DNA from: Ehretia macrophylla
Lineage: Eukaryota > Streptophyta > Magnoliopsida > Boraginales > Ehretiaceae
NCBI GenBank assembly: GCA_037974665.1
Contig: CM075780.1
Span: forward strand, 53,361,594 to 53,425,593
Length of the DNA stretch: 64,000 bases
Direction: 5' to 3'
Shown: one piece after another, positions 21,294 to 31,477 of the stretch
Layout of the letters: every line of letters starts with the position of its first letter
Numbering within the stretch: position 1 is the stretch's first letter
Notes under the pieces: model-generated
The model's input: only the letters and a program-made list of their open reading frames with translations
What the model was told of the DNA's origin: nothing
The model's database searches: none
Position numbers and translations under genes: made by a program

Positions 21294-23513
21294 CTAAGTT
21301 ATTGGGCCAACACCCAATGTTTGAAGATGCTTGCTCAATTGGACGCTCCCTAACGCTTTAGTGAAGGTATCTACACAATTATATTCTGTAGGGCAATACT
21401 CCATGTAGATTTCACCTTCCTCGATCAGTTCCCTCACATAGTGATACTGAATCTCTATGTGTTTTGTTCTAGCATGAAATACCGGATTCTTTGACATGGC
21501 TATACAACTCTGACTGTCACATTTCAACATTGTTACTTCCTCTATTGGAATGCCAATATCAGTCATGATGCGTCGTAACCAAACAGCTTCACAGGATGCT
21601 ACACAAGCAGCCTTGTATTCTGCCTTCGTTGATGAAAGTGCAACGGTGGGTTGCTTCTTACTAGCCCATGAGATGACTCCACCACCGAATGTGAATACGT
21701 AACCTGTAACAGATTTTCTTGAGTCAATATCAACAGCCCAGTCTGAGTCACAGTACCCAGATAAAGTATCTCCAGACTTGTATGATATCTCATACTCCAG
21801 CGTGCCTTTGAGATATTTGAGGATCCGCATCCCTGCTTGCCAGTGACTTTGTTTCGGTTTATTTGAAAACCCACTGAGAACTCCCACAGTATAACTAATA
21901 TCAGGTCTTGTGTTACAAAGGAAGATTAAACTTCCTACCAACCTTCTGTATAGCTTGTTATCAACTTGTTCTGAAGGATCGTCAATTGATAACTTTGTAT
22001 TCACTTCCATCGAGGTGACAACTGGTTTGCACTCGGACATACCAAATGCAGTCAGGAGCTCACGAACATATCGTTGCTGCGAGATGAAGATAGTATGAGG
22101 TTTTTGCCATACCTCGATTCCTAAGCAATAATGAAGAAGACAAAGATTTGTCATTTCAAATTCTTGGCTCAACCATTCTTGCGTCTTCCGAATATTATCT
22201 TCATGGTCACCAGTGATTACAAGATCATCCACATATAGGACTACAATTACCTTCTTTCCTTGTTCACTTAGAACATACAAGTTGGCCTCTGATTTGCTTC
22301 TACAGAAACCATGTTGCAAGAAGAAAGAGTCTATACGTTTGTACCAAGCTCGTGGTGCTTGCTTTAACCCATATAAAGCCTTTTTCAATTTGCAGACTTT
22401 TTCTTCTTCACCTGGTATTTGGAAGCCAGGGGGTTGTGCAACGTAGACTTCTTCTTCAAGTTGCCCATTAAGAAAAGCTGACTTGACATCCATTTGATGT
22501 ATAATCCATTCATAATGCGCAGCAGCTGCAACAACTAGCCTGATTGTTGACATTTTTGCTGTTGGAGCAAAGGTTTCATATACATCAAAACCTTCGACTT
22601 GTGAAAATCCTTGTGCTACAAGGCGTGCCTTGTATTTTTCAAGACTTCCATCTACCTTGTACTTCACTTTCCAGATCCATTTGGTGCCGATAATTTTTCT
22701 GTTCGGTGGCTTTTCAACGATCTCCCAAGTATCATTTTTCATGATACTATCATACTCGGCTTGCATAGCTGCTCTCCAATTTGGATCTGACATGGCTTCC
22801 TCCACAGTTACCGGTTCTTTTACCGTCTTGATGATTTGGGTCATCAAAGCCATGTTTACTAGTTGTTGTCCTGATCTGTTCTGCTCCTCTATTCTCTTTG
22901 ATCGTCTTAGTCTATCAGGACGTGGACTATCATCAGTAATTCCTAGATTTCTTCCATCAAAGAGCTGTTGGAACCACTTCGGTTGTGGCTTCCTTGTGGG
23001 TACAACAGGTTGGTCTTCAGTCTCCTCATCATTAGAGACTTCTTCATTGTTCAACGGTCGTTGTTCAGGCACTTGGTGGATTACTTCATCGGTTGATGAC
23101 GAAATGGCAGGACCGCTATCCTCCATCGAGTGTGGTCGCTCATTAAACACCACATCTCGGCTTATGATCACTTTCTTGGCCTCTACATCATAGAGTCTGT
23201 ATGCTTTAGACTCTTCACTATATCCCAAGAAAATGCCCTTCTTGCTCTTGTCATCCAATTTCTTTCGATTTTCATTTGGAATGTGTACAAAACATTCACA
23301 CCCAAATTTTCTTAAATGAGACACAGAAGGTTTCGTACCATAATAAGCCTCATTAGGAGTCTTATCGTTAAGTGCCCTGGTTGAGTACCGATTGAGGATG
23401 TATACCACTGTGTTGACTGCTTCTGCCCAGAATGTGTCAGGTAGGCCAGCACCTTTCAACATGCATCGAGCCATTTCTACAATTGTTCGATTTCCTTCGT
23501 TCCACAACTCCAT
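21294..23513 (-). pseudogene. Copia pol, distal part: integrase end, reverse transcriptase, RNase H
   Basis: A 739-codon open frame. It begins inside the integrase (end of the catalytic core and C-terminal region, FGCECFVHIP), followed by reverse transcriptase (KARLVAQGFSQVEGFDVYET; catalytic LYVDDLVI near residue 430) and RNase H (SGYCDSDWAVD; ALSSTKAEYKA; KHIEIQYHYVRE). It lies one frame away from the upstream gag-integrase frame because of a one-base change near 23,480, so a full polyprotein cannot be made. RT and RNase H themselves are open. The product would copy element RNA into DNA in cytoplasmic virus-like particles. Confidence 0.9.
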
Positions 23514-25344
23514 TTTGTTGTGGTGTGTATGGAGCAGTCAATTGGCGCTTAATCCCAAGCTTGTTGCAGTAGTTGGTGAACTCTGTAGAACAGAATTCCC
23601 TCCCACGATCGGTACGAAGTTTCTTCAACTGAGTTGTGTTCTCATTTGTCATAAGTTTGTGCCACACTTTAAATTTTTCAAGAGCATCAGCCTTGTCCCG
23701 AAGGAAGTACACCCACATCTTCCTACTATAATCGTCGACTAACAGCATAAAGTAGGAAGATCCTCCTAACGCCGTCGTAGTCATTTTTCTGCAGAGGTCA
23801 GCATGTACCAACTCTAGAGGAACCTTTGATCGGTTATGACTCTCTTTGGGAAATGACTGTCTATGTTGCTTGCCCAGCATACAAGCTTCACATGGTCCTT
23901 CAATTTCTTCAATTGAAGGCAAGTCGGCCACCATCTTCTTCTTTTGCATTTCCTTTAACACAGGATAGGAAATGTGCCTGAACCTTTCATGCCAAAGTTG
24001 ACTTGTTTTGGCATCCACGACAGCAGAAAGAGAGCTGATTTCGTAAAGATTATTTTTGCGAATACCTTTACTTACGATATTTTGATCCTTGTCAAGAATC
24101 AAAGCTTCCGTCTTCTTGAACTGCACTTCTAGATCATTATCTGTAATAGCAGCTACAGATAGCAAATTTCTGGTGATCTGGGGTACAAAGAGTATGTTGG
24201 ATAGCTTCTTGCTTCCTCCATCTTGAGACACGAGCGAGATGGTTCTTGTGCCCTCAACGGGACACCTCGCATTATTCCCGACGACAACATTCATTGGTTC
24301 TTGTAGAGGTTTTATGGAGTCATATAACTCCTTCTTGCTGGTCATGTGTCGGGAAGCTCCACTATCTAACACCCATGCACTTGTTTGATGTACATGTGCG
24401 CTAGTACACGTTTCCTCCGATACATCTGTTACAGTAAACAAATGCACTTCCGTTTCAGCCGTATTGGCAGATTCTTTATTTCTCCAATTTGGCTTTAAAG
24501 TTCCGTTCTTCTCGTCATGGATTCGTTTCCTGCAATCTTTGACAACATGACCTTTCTTATTGCAGTAGTAGCACGATCCAGAGAACGTTTTCTTCTTTGC
24601 TTTCTTCTTTTCTTCTTGGTTACTCCTCGCCTTGGCTGTAAAGGCAGAGTCAAGTTGATTTTCTCTGCTCCTCAGCCTCATCTCCTCCTCCATCAACATG
24701 ACAGTGGAGTCTTCAAACGTCAAAGGAGGAATGCGAACTTGTGTATTGAGTGTTGTCACAAGGCCGTCAAATTTTGGAGGCAACACTTTAATGCACCTTC
24801 GAGCTAGTTCCTCGGTTGATTTAGCAATACCAACTGCAGCCATTTGATCACGTAGGTTTTTTATCCTACTGATAAATGACTCAGCTGTTTCATCTTCACT
24901 TAATCTCTCAGCAGCTAACTGATTCTCCAAGTTCTGAATATGAGTCTGATTCCTTGTTTCATACTGATTTCTTAGTATGTTCCAAGGTTCAGTTTCCTTG
25001 GTTGTATGTTGAATTAGAGTAAGGATAGAATCCTGAACACTTGTTACAATTGCATAAAGTGCATCAGTATTTGGTTTCCTCTATTCTTTGACAAGCTGAA
25101 GATCTGGAGGTGTGACCTTTTTTGTGTCATCTTCAGCATGGACTGCAACTGGTTCTACATATGTGCCTAACACTGTATCAAGGAGTTCTTAGGAGTCCAG
25201 AACTGTAGTGATTTTGAACTTCCATAAAAGATAGTTCGTGCCATCAAGCTTTCCTTCTGTGAAGGTAGGGGGACGGATACGAATTGTCGGTACTAAACCG
25301 GAACTAGAACTGGTAGAAGAAGAACTAGCACCTTGAGTAGTCAT
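23437..25344 (-). pseudogene. Copia gag, protease and proximal integrase (disrupted)
   Basis: The likely ATG is at 25,342-25,344, followed by a Ser/Thr-rich start. Two in-frame stops at 25,189-25,191 (TAA) and 25,081-25,083 (TAG) interrupt gag. From 24,930 the frame is open: gag C-terminal region, zinc knuckle CYYCNKKGHVVKDC, protease active site WVLDSGASRHMT, GAG-pre-integrase HHCC-type region (LWHERFRHIS...CEACMLGK) and integrase DDE core starts (VDDYSRKMWVYF; LRTDRGREF). It then leaves frame near 23,480. The element is therefore not autonomous now, but LTR, PBS and PPT are intact and it might be mobilised in trans. Confidence 0.85.
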
Positions 25345-25402
25345 AGTTGTTGAGCTTTACTAGACAAGATTGTTGTTAAGAGCCCCTTAAGCTCTGATAC
25401 CA

Positions 25403-26004
25403 TGTAAGAATATAACCAATTTCCCAGAAACGTCTTAACAACAATCAAGTAGAAAGACAACACTACTCGTTATAACAATTCAATATAACACTTACAAGAT
25501 AATTGTCCCACCGTGTGCTCTCAAGATTAGAGCTTCAATGGCTTCTGGACTTACAAGAAGAATACAAGAAAGAAAGACTAACTTAGGATTGTGTTTGGAG
25601 TTGTGTTGTGGATGAAAATGATGAACTAATGCATGCCTATTTATAGAATTCAGCTAGCCCGCCATAGGAGACTTTCCTATCAAACATTTCAATCTTGGTT
25701 GGCTTTACCAACCATGTTTAAAGTATTAGCCACCCATATTTATCACATAGATGGCTACAATTAACCACATGGGTGGCTAGCATCCAAGTCAACTTCTAGG
25801 AAGTTTCCTTTGGTCAAATTGGCTAACTTTAGCATTGTATCATCCCGACGTCATCTTAGGTAATTCCAAATTCCCGAACTTCTTTCTTGTAGCCATCGCG
25901 ATCTCTTTTGACCTCATCGACGTTTAAGTCGAAATCATTAATTTATGCTACCATATAATTAACGATACTTATTATGAAGAGGTGGATATTGACATATATC
26001 AACA
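25403..26004 (-). repeat. Copia 5' LTR
   Basis: 602 bp, TG...CA, adjoining the tRNA-iMet primer-binding site at 25,391-25,402. Confidence 0.95.
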
Positions 26005-26018
26005 CCAAGTACTCATGT

Positions 26019-26506
26019 TGTTAGAATATACAGTTGTCCCACATAGGATAATCATAAACTCTTAAACCACTTAATAAGATCCTAGGCCACTTCACTTGGC
26101 ACCAATTGATTTTAAGTTGGAACCTCAATTATCTTCACATGGTATCAGAACTAGGACCATGGTTTAGTCTCATTCAGCTTCTGCGTGCAACCCATCTCAA
26201 ATCAGGTCTACTTGTCTTCAATTTTTCGTGTGTACATAGTCCACGCACTTTAAATCTTTTACATGTGTTATCTACCACATGTATGTTTAATCTTCTAAGT
26301 GTGACCATCTCAAAATAAAGGTCCACGCGTGTTCAATATTTCACATATGACCCCACTCAAATCAAGTCACACGTAAGGGGGAGTGTTAGAATATGCACTT
26401 GTCCCACATAAAAAAAAATCATAAACTCTTAGACCACTTAATAAGATCCTAGGCCACTCCACTTGGCACCAATTAGTTTTAAGTTGGAAACTAAGTTATC
26501 TTCACA
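26019..26506 (+). mobile_element. TRIM retrotransposon (family 1) in hAT copy H1
   Basis: 488 bp with LTRs 26,019-26,139 and 26,384-26,506 (TGTTAGAATAT...TTCACA). PBS tggtatcagaac follows the first LTR and the purine tract aaggggga precedes the second. The target duplication is CATGT (26,014-26,018 and 26,507-26,511). No coding capacity. The identical site in H2 carries the same element, so it was inherited through the duplication. Confidence 0.9.
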
Positions 26507-27199
26507 CATGTTAACTATATGTCCATTACTTGTTTCATGACTCTTCAGCCTAGCACTTAGATGTTTCCAATCTTTAGTTCCTTCGTTACCTAATTGGCTC
26601 ATCATACTAGATTTTGTACCAAACAATTTACAACAAAAACAGTATACTTTATCAAAATCTTTTGAATATACTAACCATTTTCTATCATGTTTTTATCCAT
26701 TTGACAATTTCTTATATAATGAGAAGTAGAAAAGTGTCTATAAGTTTCATCTTTTGAAAAATTTATATCACTCACTCTTATTGGACCCTTTACTACAAAT
26801 AAGTCTATTAATTTATTATTAAGATTTTCCCATTTTCCCGTATCATAAATACAATCTAAATCATCTTTAAGATTTCTAATTCCCATGTTCTCTTCATTAT
26901 TTTCTTGACATTCTTCATCACCCATCACATTATCACACATTTTATTATTACAATTTTCTATGTCTTTTTCTACCATCACTTCATGATCTCCTAAATTATT
27001 TAAATTTGATAGTTCATTAGTTTCTTTACTTGAGTTACTTTCATCTCTTTTGTTAGTGGTAATAAACTTTTCTAAGGCTCCTCTTTGAGATTTAATTATT
27101 AAACTTTCTATTCTCCTTTTCTTCTTAAGTTTTTCATAACCCGATGGATATTTTCTACTAGACATACTTACTTCAAATTTAGGTACAACAAAACTCAAA

Positions 27200-27888
27200 A
27201 AATTTACAATAAATTCAATATTAAATATAACACAATAATTGCAATGAAGAAAAAGAAAAACTAAACTATTGCATATAAGAACAATTAAAAAAAAATAAGA
27301 ATTGAGAGTATGAAAGAAAGATATAACCTAGAAAACTTGCAAGTAAAAGCAAGTGCTTCAATACTCTTCAAAATAATATCAATATGTTTCTTTTCTTTAA
27401 AGTTTTCCTCTCTTGGAAGAGAACCTATTAAAAAAATTAATTATTTCAAGTTAAGATATATATAAGTATGTAAACAATATCAAAATTTATCACATAAAAA
27501 AATAAAAAGAGGAGTTGATTGTGTACCTCTATGCTTTCTTTCTTTTGTCTTATTTCTTATATTATATGCAAAATTAATATCACAATAAACAATAGGAGAC
27601 TTTAGAGTATAAAAAAATACAAAGAGCATAAGAGTAAGTGTGTAAAAAATGAGGAAAGAAATAATATATATACTAGAGCTTTACTTTACATATATATATA
27701 TTTAAAAGAAAGAGGAAACTGAACAGCCCCAAACAATGACTTGTTCGAGGTTGCTACCATGCTGGCCAGTTGGCCGTCAATAGTTAAATTTTTTTTTTAA
27801 TTGCTGGTCGTTTGGCCTTCATTACCTTATCAAGCTTAGTATTATTTTTCTTTTTTAAATTGGGGCCCCCAAGCTAAGGGAGCCTTGG
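27200..27888. other. 5' non-coding flank of hAT copy H1
   Basis: AT-rich, homologous to 235-965 and 34,480-35,165. No gene. The solo LTR interrupts it at 27,889. Confidence 0.55.
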
Positions 27889-30354
27889 TGTGAGATCCCA
27901 TATTTTGTCTTTACCTCGATTTGCATGATTTGACCTGTTTATGTGTTATATGAGTTAGAATGTGTTAAATATGTGATTTATATTCCTAATACATGCTATA
28001 TGTGCATTCATGAAATTTTCATCAAAATCAACACTAGAAATTTTATCGCCGGTTTTAGTGAATAGTATTTTTAACACATGTCCGCTAAATTTTTTTAGGG
28101 GTGTTTTAAACGTTTTAAAACCTAGTCCTCGGGTATTAATAGACCCTTGTTTGATTAAAATGGATTTGGAATCGGTTTTGGAATTTTAAATGTTTTTACA
28201 CTTTCTTTTGCAAAAATCGAGTTTTAAGTCGACTCGGGTGGAAATGTTTAAATGTAAAACTCTTTGTCACCTAAAATATATTATCTAGAATTAGTTTAAG
28301 TATCAATTTAATGTTTGAGCAAGACATAGTCAAGAAATGAATTAAAATACTAAAAATAGAATTAAAAGACTAAGGAAACTAACTTTGACTTTCTTTTATT
28401 TGTTTGACCTTTACATATTATGCATCAACACACATTAGCAAAACACAAAAATACACTCACACACACACACATGGCCGAGAGCCATTAGAGAGAAAAACAA
28501 AGAGTTTTTTTCCAGTTTTCAAAGAGATTTTTCATTAGAAATTGCATTTAAAGGCCAAAATTCATCATCCAAAGCTTGAATTAACTTGTTGGGCATTCAT
28601 TGAGCATCTTTCTAGCTTCATAACACATCAAAGGTGAGAGAAAATTTCTAGATCTCAAATGTCGTTTTTTATATTTTTGCATATAATTGAATTTTGAACC
28701 GATAGAAAGTTGAATTGATGTTATATTATTGCTCAGTGCATGCTAAGGATTGTTTATATGTGTTTATATAAGATTTGAACCGTTGTAGCATGAATTTTAT
28801 TTTTCGGGTATTAAAAGTTGAGTCGTTGGCTATTTGTTGAATATCTGGAGTTGTGGCGGTTGGAATCGATTGCTGTTAGCTTGTAAAAGTTTGTTAAATA
28901 CGTGATAGTAATGTTGTAATGCCAAAATTTTGATTGTGATGTTGGTGTGAAAGTCTGGAAATTTTAGCCTAGGTACATTGAGGCTTAAGGGTTGTTGGGG
29001 TTGATGTGGATGGTTTATGGTTCATTTCCGAGGGGGTGAATGTTGTTGATTGAGTGGGTGAGTGATAAAAATTGGTTTGCAGGTTATTGGATTAGTAGAA
29101 TGTAAGTTATGACTTTTAGAAGTTCAGGTTGTCTTTCTTTAAAATGTTGAATTATGCCTTTAGATGTTTGGGTGGTGTTTGAGTGATTGAATTGTGAGTT
29201 GTTGATGGTTAGATTAGGGTTTGGTTGTGTGTTTAATGTATGTTAAGTTGGGTGGCCTACTTTGTCATCTAACTTAGTTGTTTGTTGTTAATTGAATAGT
29301 TGTTGTTGTGTTGTTGAATTGATGATTATCGATTGTTTATTGTTGAACCGGGAAATGGGAAACCTACTTTGTTGTCCTCCTGTGATAATTGATTATTGAT
29401 GAACCGGGAGATAATCAACATCAAAGATTGTCCTCCTGTGATTGAATGTTAATTATTATTGCTGAGTCTTGGTATGTGTGTGCCACCTCTCGGGTAGCAT
29501 CGGGCTGTCGGGTTGAAACTGGCATGACTACCATAGGCTACCCCCAGCTCGCATGACGGAGGTGTCATAAAGGGCGGGGCTAGTGAGGTACCTCGGGTGC
29601 ATGAGTAATGGGGAGTTACAAGAAGAACGGTTGAGATTGTAATGACGTTTGGAGTTACACCAACTAGAGTATCCTTTATAGATTGGTCATTATAATTAAT
29701 GTGCTGATATTGTTATTGATGATTATTGTGTGTTTACTGCTCAAATGATGATTTCAAAGGAGTATAGTAAATATTGTTAGAAATCTATCGAATCTTCACT
29801 GGGCTTGTTTTATATAATCTCACTCTCAATTATTGCATGCATACAGGTGTTACCGATCTAGATTATGGGTACGTACCACCAGAAGAGGATTTGTGCCATA
29901 TGTGGACGAGTCCTACGTGCCAGAGTCTTGTCCTTGATATTTGATGATGTACTTTTTGTTATACTATATATTAAACTAAGTTGTCATATATTTCACTTAA
30001 AAGTTTATGTTATATAAGATGTTGTAAAGATAATGGATTAAATGTTGCTAGTTTAGTGGTCTCGTTTTAGGAATATGATTAGGCTACTAGATTTGTTATA
30101 ATCTATTTTGGGATTGTATGTTATATAGTGAATGTATGATGTTAGAATGGAAGCGTATAACCTATGGATGAAATGGTAAAGAATGTTTATTATATATTGT
30201 GGTTGTGTTGTTAGTTGACGAATTATTGTGGAGTTAGATGTATGAGTTCGAAGAAGTTGGTTTAGAGCCTCGGTGTTCTAATTACTGTCGTTATACTGCC
30301 GAAATTTTATTGCGTTCTGACTGATTGTAGAAGGGGTCGAGTTGGGACGTTACA
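27889..30354 (+). mobile_element. Solo LTR, 2.47 kb, probably Ty3/gypsy chromovirus type
   Basis: Begins tgtgagatcccatatt and ends gttgggacgttaca, termini typical of long Tekay/Del-type LTRs. It is flanked by CTTGG (27,884-27,888) and CTTGA (30,355-30,359), a 5-bp target duplication with one change. Units A and D have uninterrupted sequence here. There are no internal gag/pol, PBS or PPT, so it is the product of LTR-LTR recombination. A CA repeat lies at 28,449-28,471. No open frame of note. Confidence 0.85.
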
Positions 30355-30823
30355 CTTGAACACAGGCCCAAATTGCCTTTAGCTTAGGCCGGCTCTGGTT
30401 TCTCTAAGAATAATGCTAAAGCTCCTTTACCCAACAACGGAAGTCTACAAAAGTGCTCTCTCGTCAGGGCCCAATAATGAAAACGGTCTCAATTACTCTC
30501 GGTAAAAAAGCTAAATATCCAATGATCTTAATTGTGAATATTGAAAATTTACAAATATAACATCATCCTCTTTCAAAAAAAGAAATGGACGTGAACTATT
30601 GAAAATATATATGACGAGATCGAGAAAAGGCCAAAGGATATATTCTGGAAAAGACCATACAGAAGACACTTAAAAACATTAGCCACGAGACATATGACAA
30701 ATCTAGTTGATAGATTAGCAGATATGTTATGGCTGTCTTATTGGTACAAACTTTACCACACACAGAGGAACACACATTTGCATGAAATTATAGCTGTTTC
30801 ATTGTAGCTCAGACGCTATCTCA

Positions 30824-30948
30824 TCAACAGTTGCAGGGGTCTCATTGGCAGTTTGATCCACACTTGTAGCCATGGCCACCTTCTGTAGCTAATACTTGCC
30901 TTTTCACTAGTGCGACGCCTTCAGTGATAGTAACAGTGTAGTCTTCTC
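30824..30948 (-). pseudogene. Metallothionein copy C remnant
   Basis: Holds the C-terminal coding part (stop at 30,824-30,826) fused to the end of exon 2 without intron 2, through the same deletion seen in MT-D. One cysteine-region codon has changed (Cys to Tyr, also as in D). The sequence stops abruptly within exon 2 at 30,948 and continues as spacer DNA (compare 18,973). Exon 1 and the promoter are absent. Non-functional. Confidence 0.85.
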
Positions 30949-31477
30949 TAATTTTACAACCGTTGCGAAAAAAATAATCTCACGAATAATTATTATTAAA
31001 TGATCTGACAATTTTTTTTTTAACTATTGTAATTAAATAAAACCATTACAAATAATTTTAGATTATGTAACAAGACATCTATTTGAATGGTTTCTTTCTT
31101 TTTCAGTTTCAATTAGAGTATGACAAAATAGCGAAAATGTTATTGTGTGCCAACATAAGCGTTTGAATTATCACGATAGGATTTCCTGATGATAATTTAA
31201 ATGTGGAGGATTTTTTATCCACGATTCATTATAAAGTGTAACAGGAAAGCATCATGCCACAACTCATTTGTTTTTTTTGTTTCTCTCAGAGTCGTCTCAA
31301 ACAATTTGGAGATCTTGGGTGATCATCTAAATGAGGGCCTTAATAATTAGACTTTTTTTCAATACAAAAACTCTAAAATTCTTACTAAAATAATCACGAC
31401 AAATAAATAAAAAATACCAAACTTAGAATTATAAAATAACATAATATTACAAGTTAACAAAAAGATAGACATATATA

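Larger units (their letters stand above)
20665..26004 (-). mobile_element. Ty1/copia retrotransposon, structurally complete
   Basis: 5,340 bp on the minus strand. LTRs at 20,665-21,266 and 25,403-26,004 are each 602 bp, start TG and end CA, and differ at about 11 positions by eye (near 2%). The 5-bp target duplication CCAAG is perfect (20,660-20,664 and 26,005-26,009). The primer-binding site TGGTATCAGAGC (tRNA-iMet) abuts the right LTR and a G-rich polypurine tract abuts the left LTR at 21,267-21,273. It sits in hAT copy H1; the second hAT copy lacks it, so it inserted after that duplication. It is the youngest large element here, yet already broken in gag and integrase. Confidence 0.95.
19493..27165 (-). 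pseudogene. hAT (TTF/MYM-type) transposase-like gene, copy H1, split by TRIM and copia
   Basis: From the ATG at 27,165 the reverse strand encodes, in order: an N-terminal basic/acidic region (to about 26,671); a TTF-type zinc-finger region with YCFCCK and a final His (26,510-26,660); a DUF4371-like region (20,174-20,664); and a hAT dimerisation segment with SVASAERSFSKLKLIKT (19,493-19,705). A TRIM (26,019-26,506) and a copia element (20,665-26,004) interrupt the coding sequence. It is dead: there is a frameshift just before the zinc finger, shared with copy H2, several further breaks, and a loss of about 0.7 kb at 19,800 relative to H2. The family resembles plant zinc-finger MYM-type proteins derived from hAT transposases. 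Confidence 0.75.
18540..30948. repeat. Tandem MT unit C (duplicated block)
   Basis: Spacer 18,540-19,360, hAT copy H1, the hAT 5' flank and the MT-C remnant. From 18,973 onward it is collinear with unit D (30,949 onward), except for the copia element, the solo LTR, a roughly 0.7 kb loss in H1, and the shorter MT end. Confidence 0.8.

Noticed and set aside
22630-23193. 187-codon plus-strand frame
   Set aside because: Antisense shadow of the copia pol gene.
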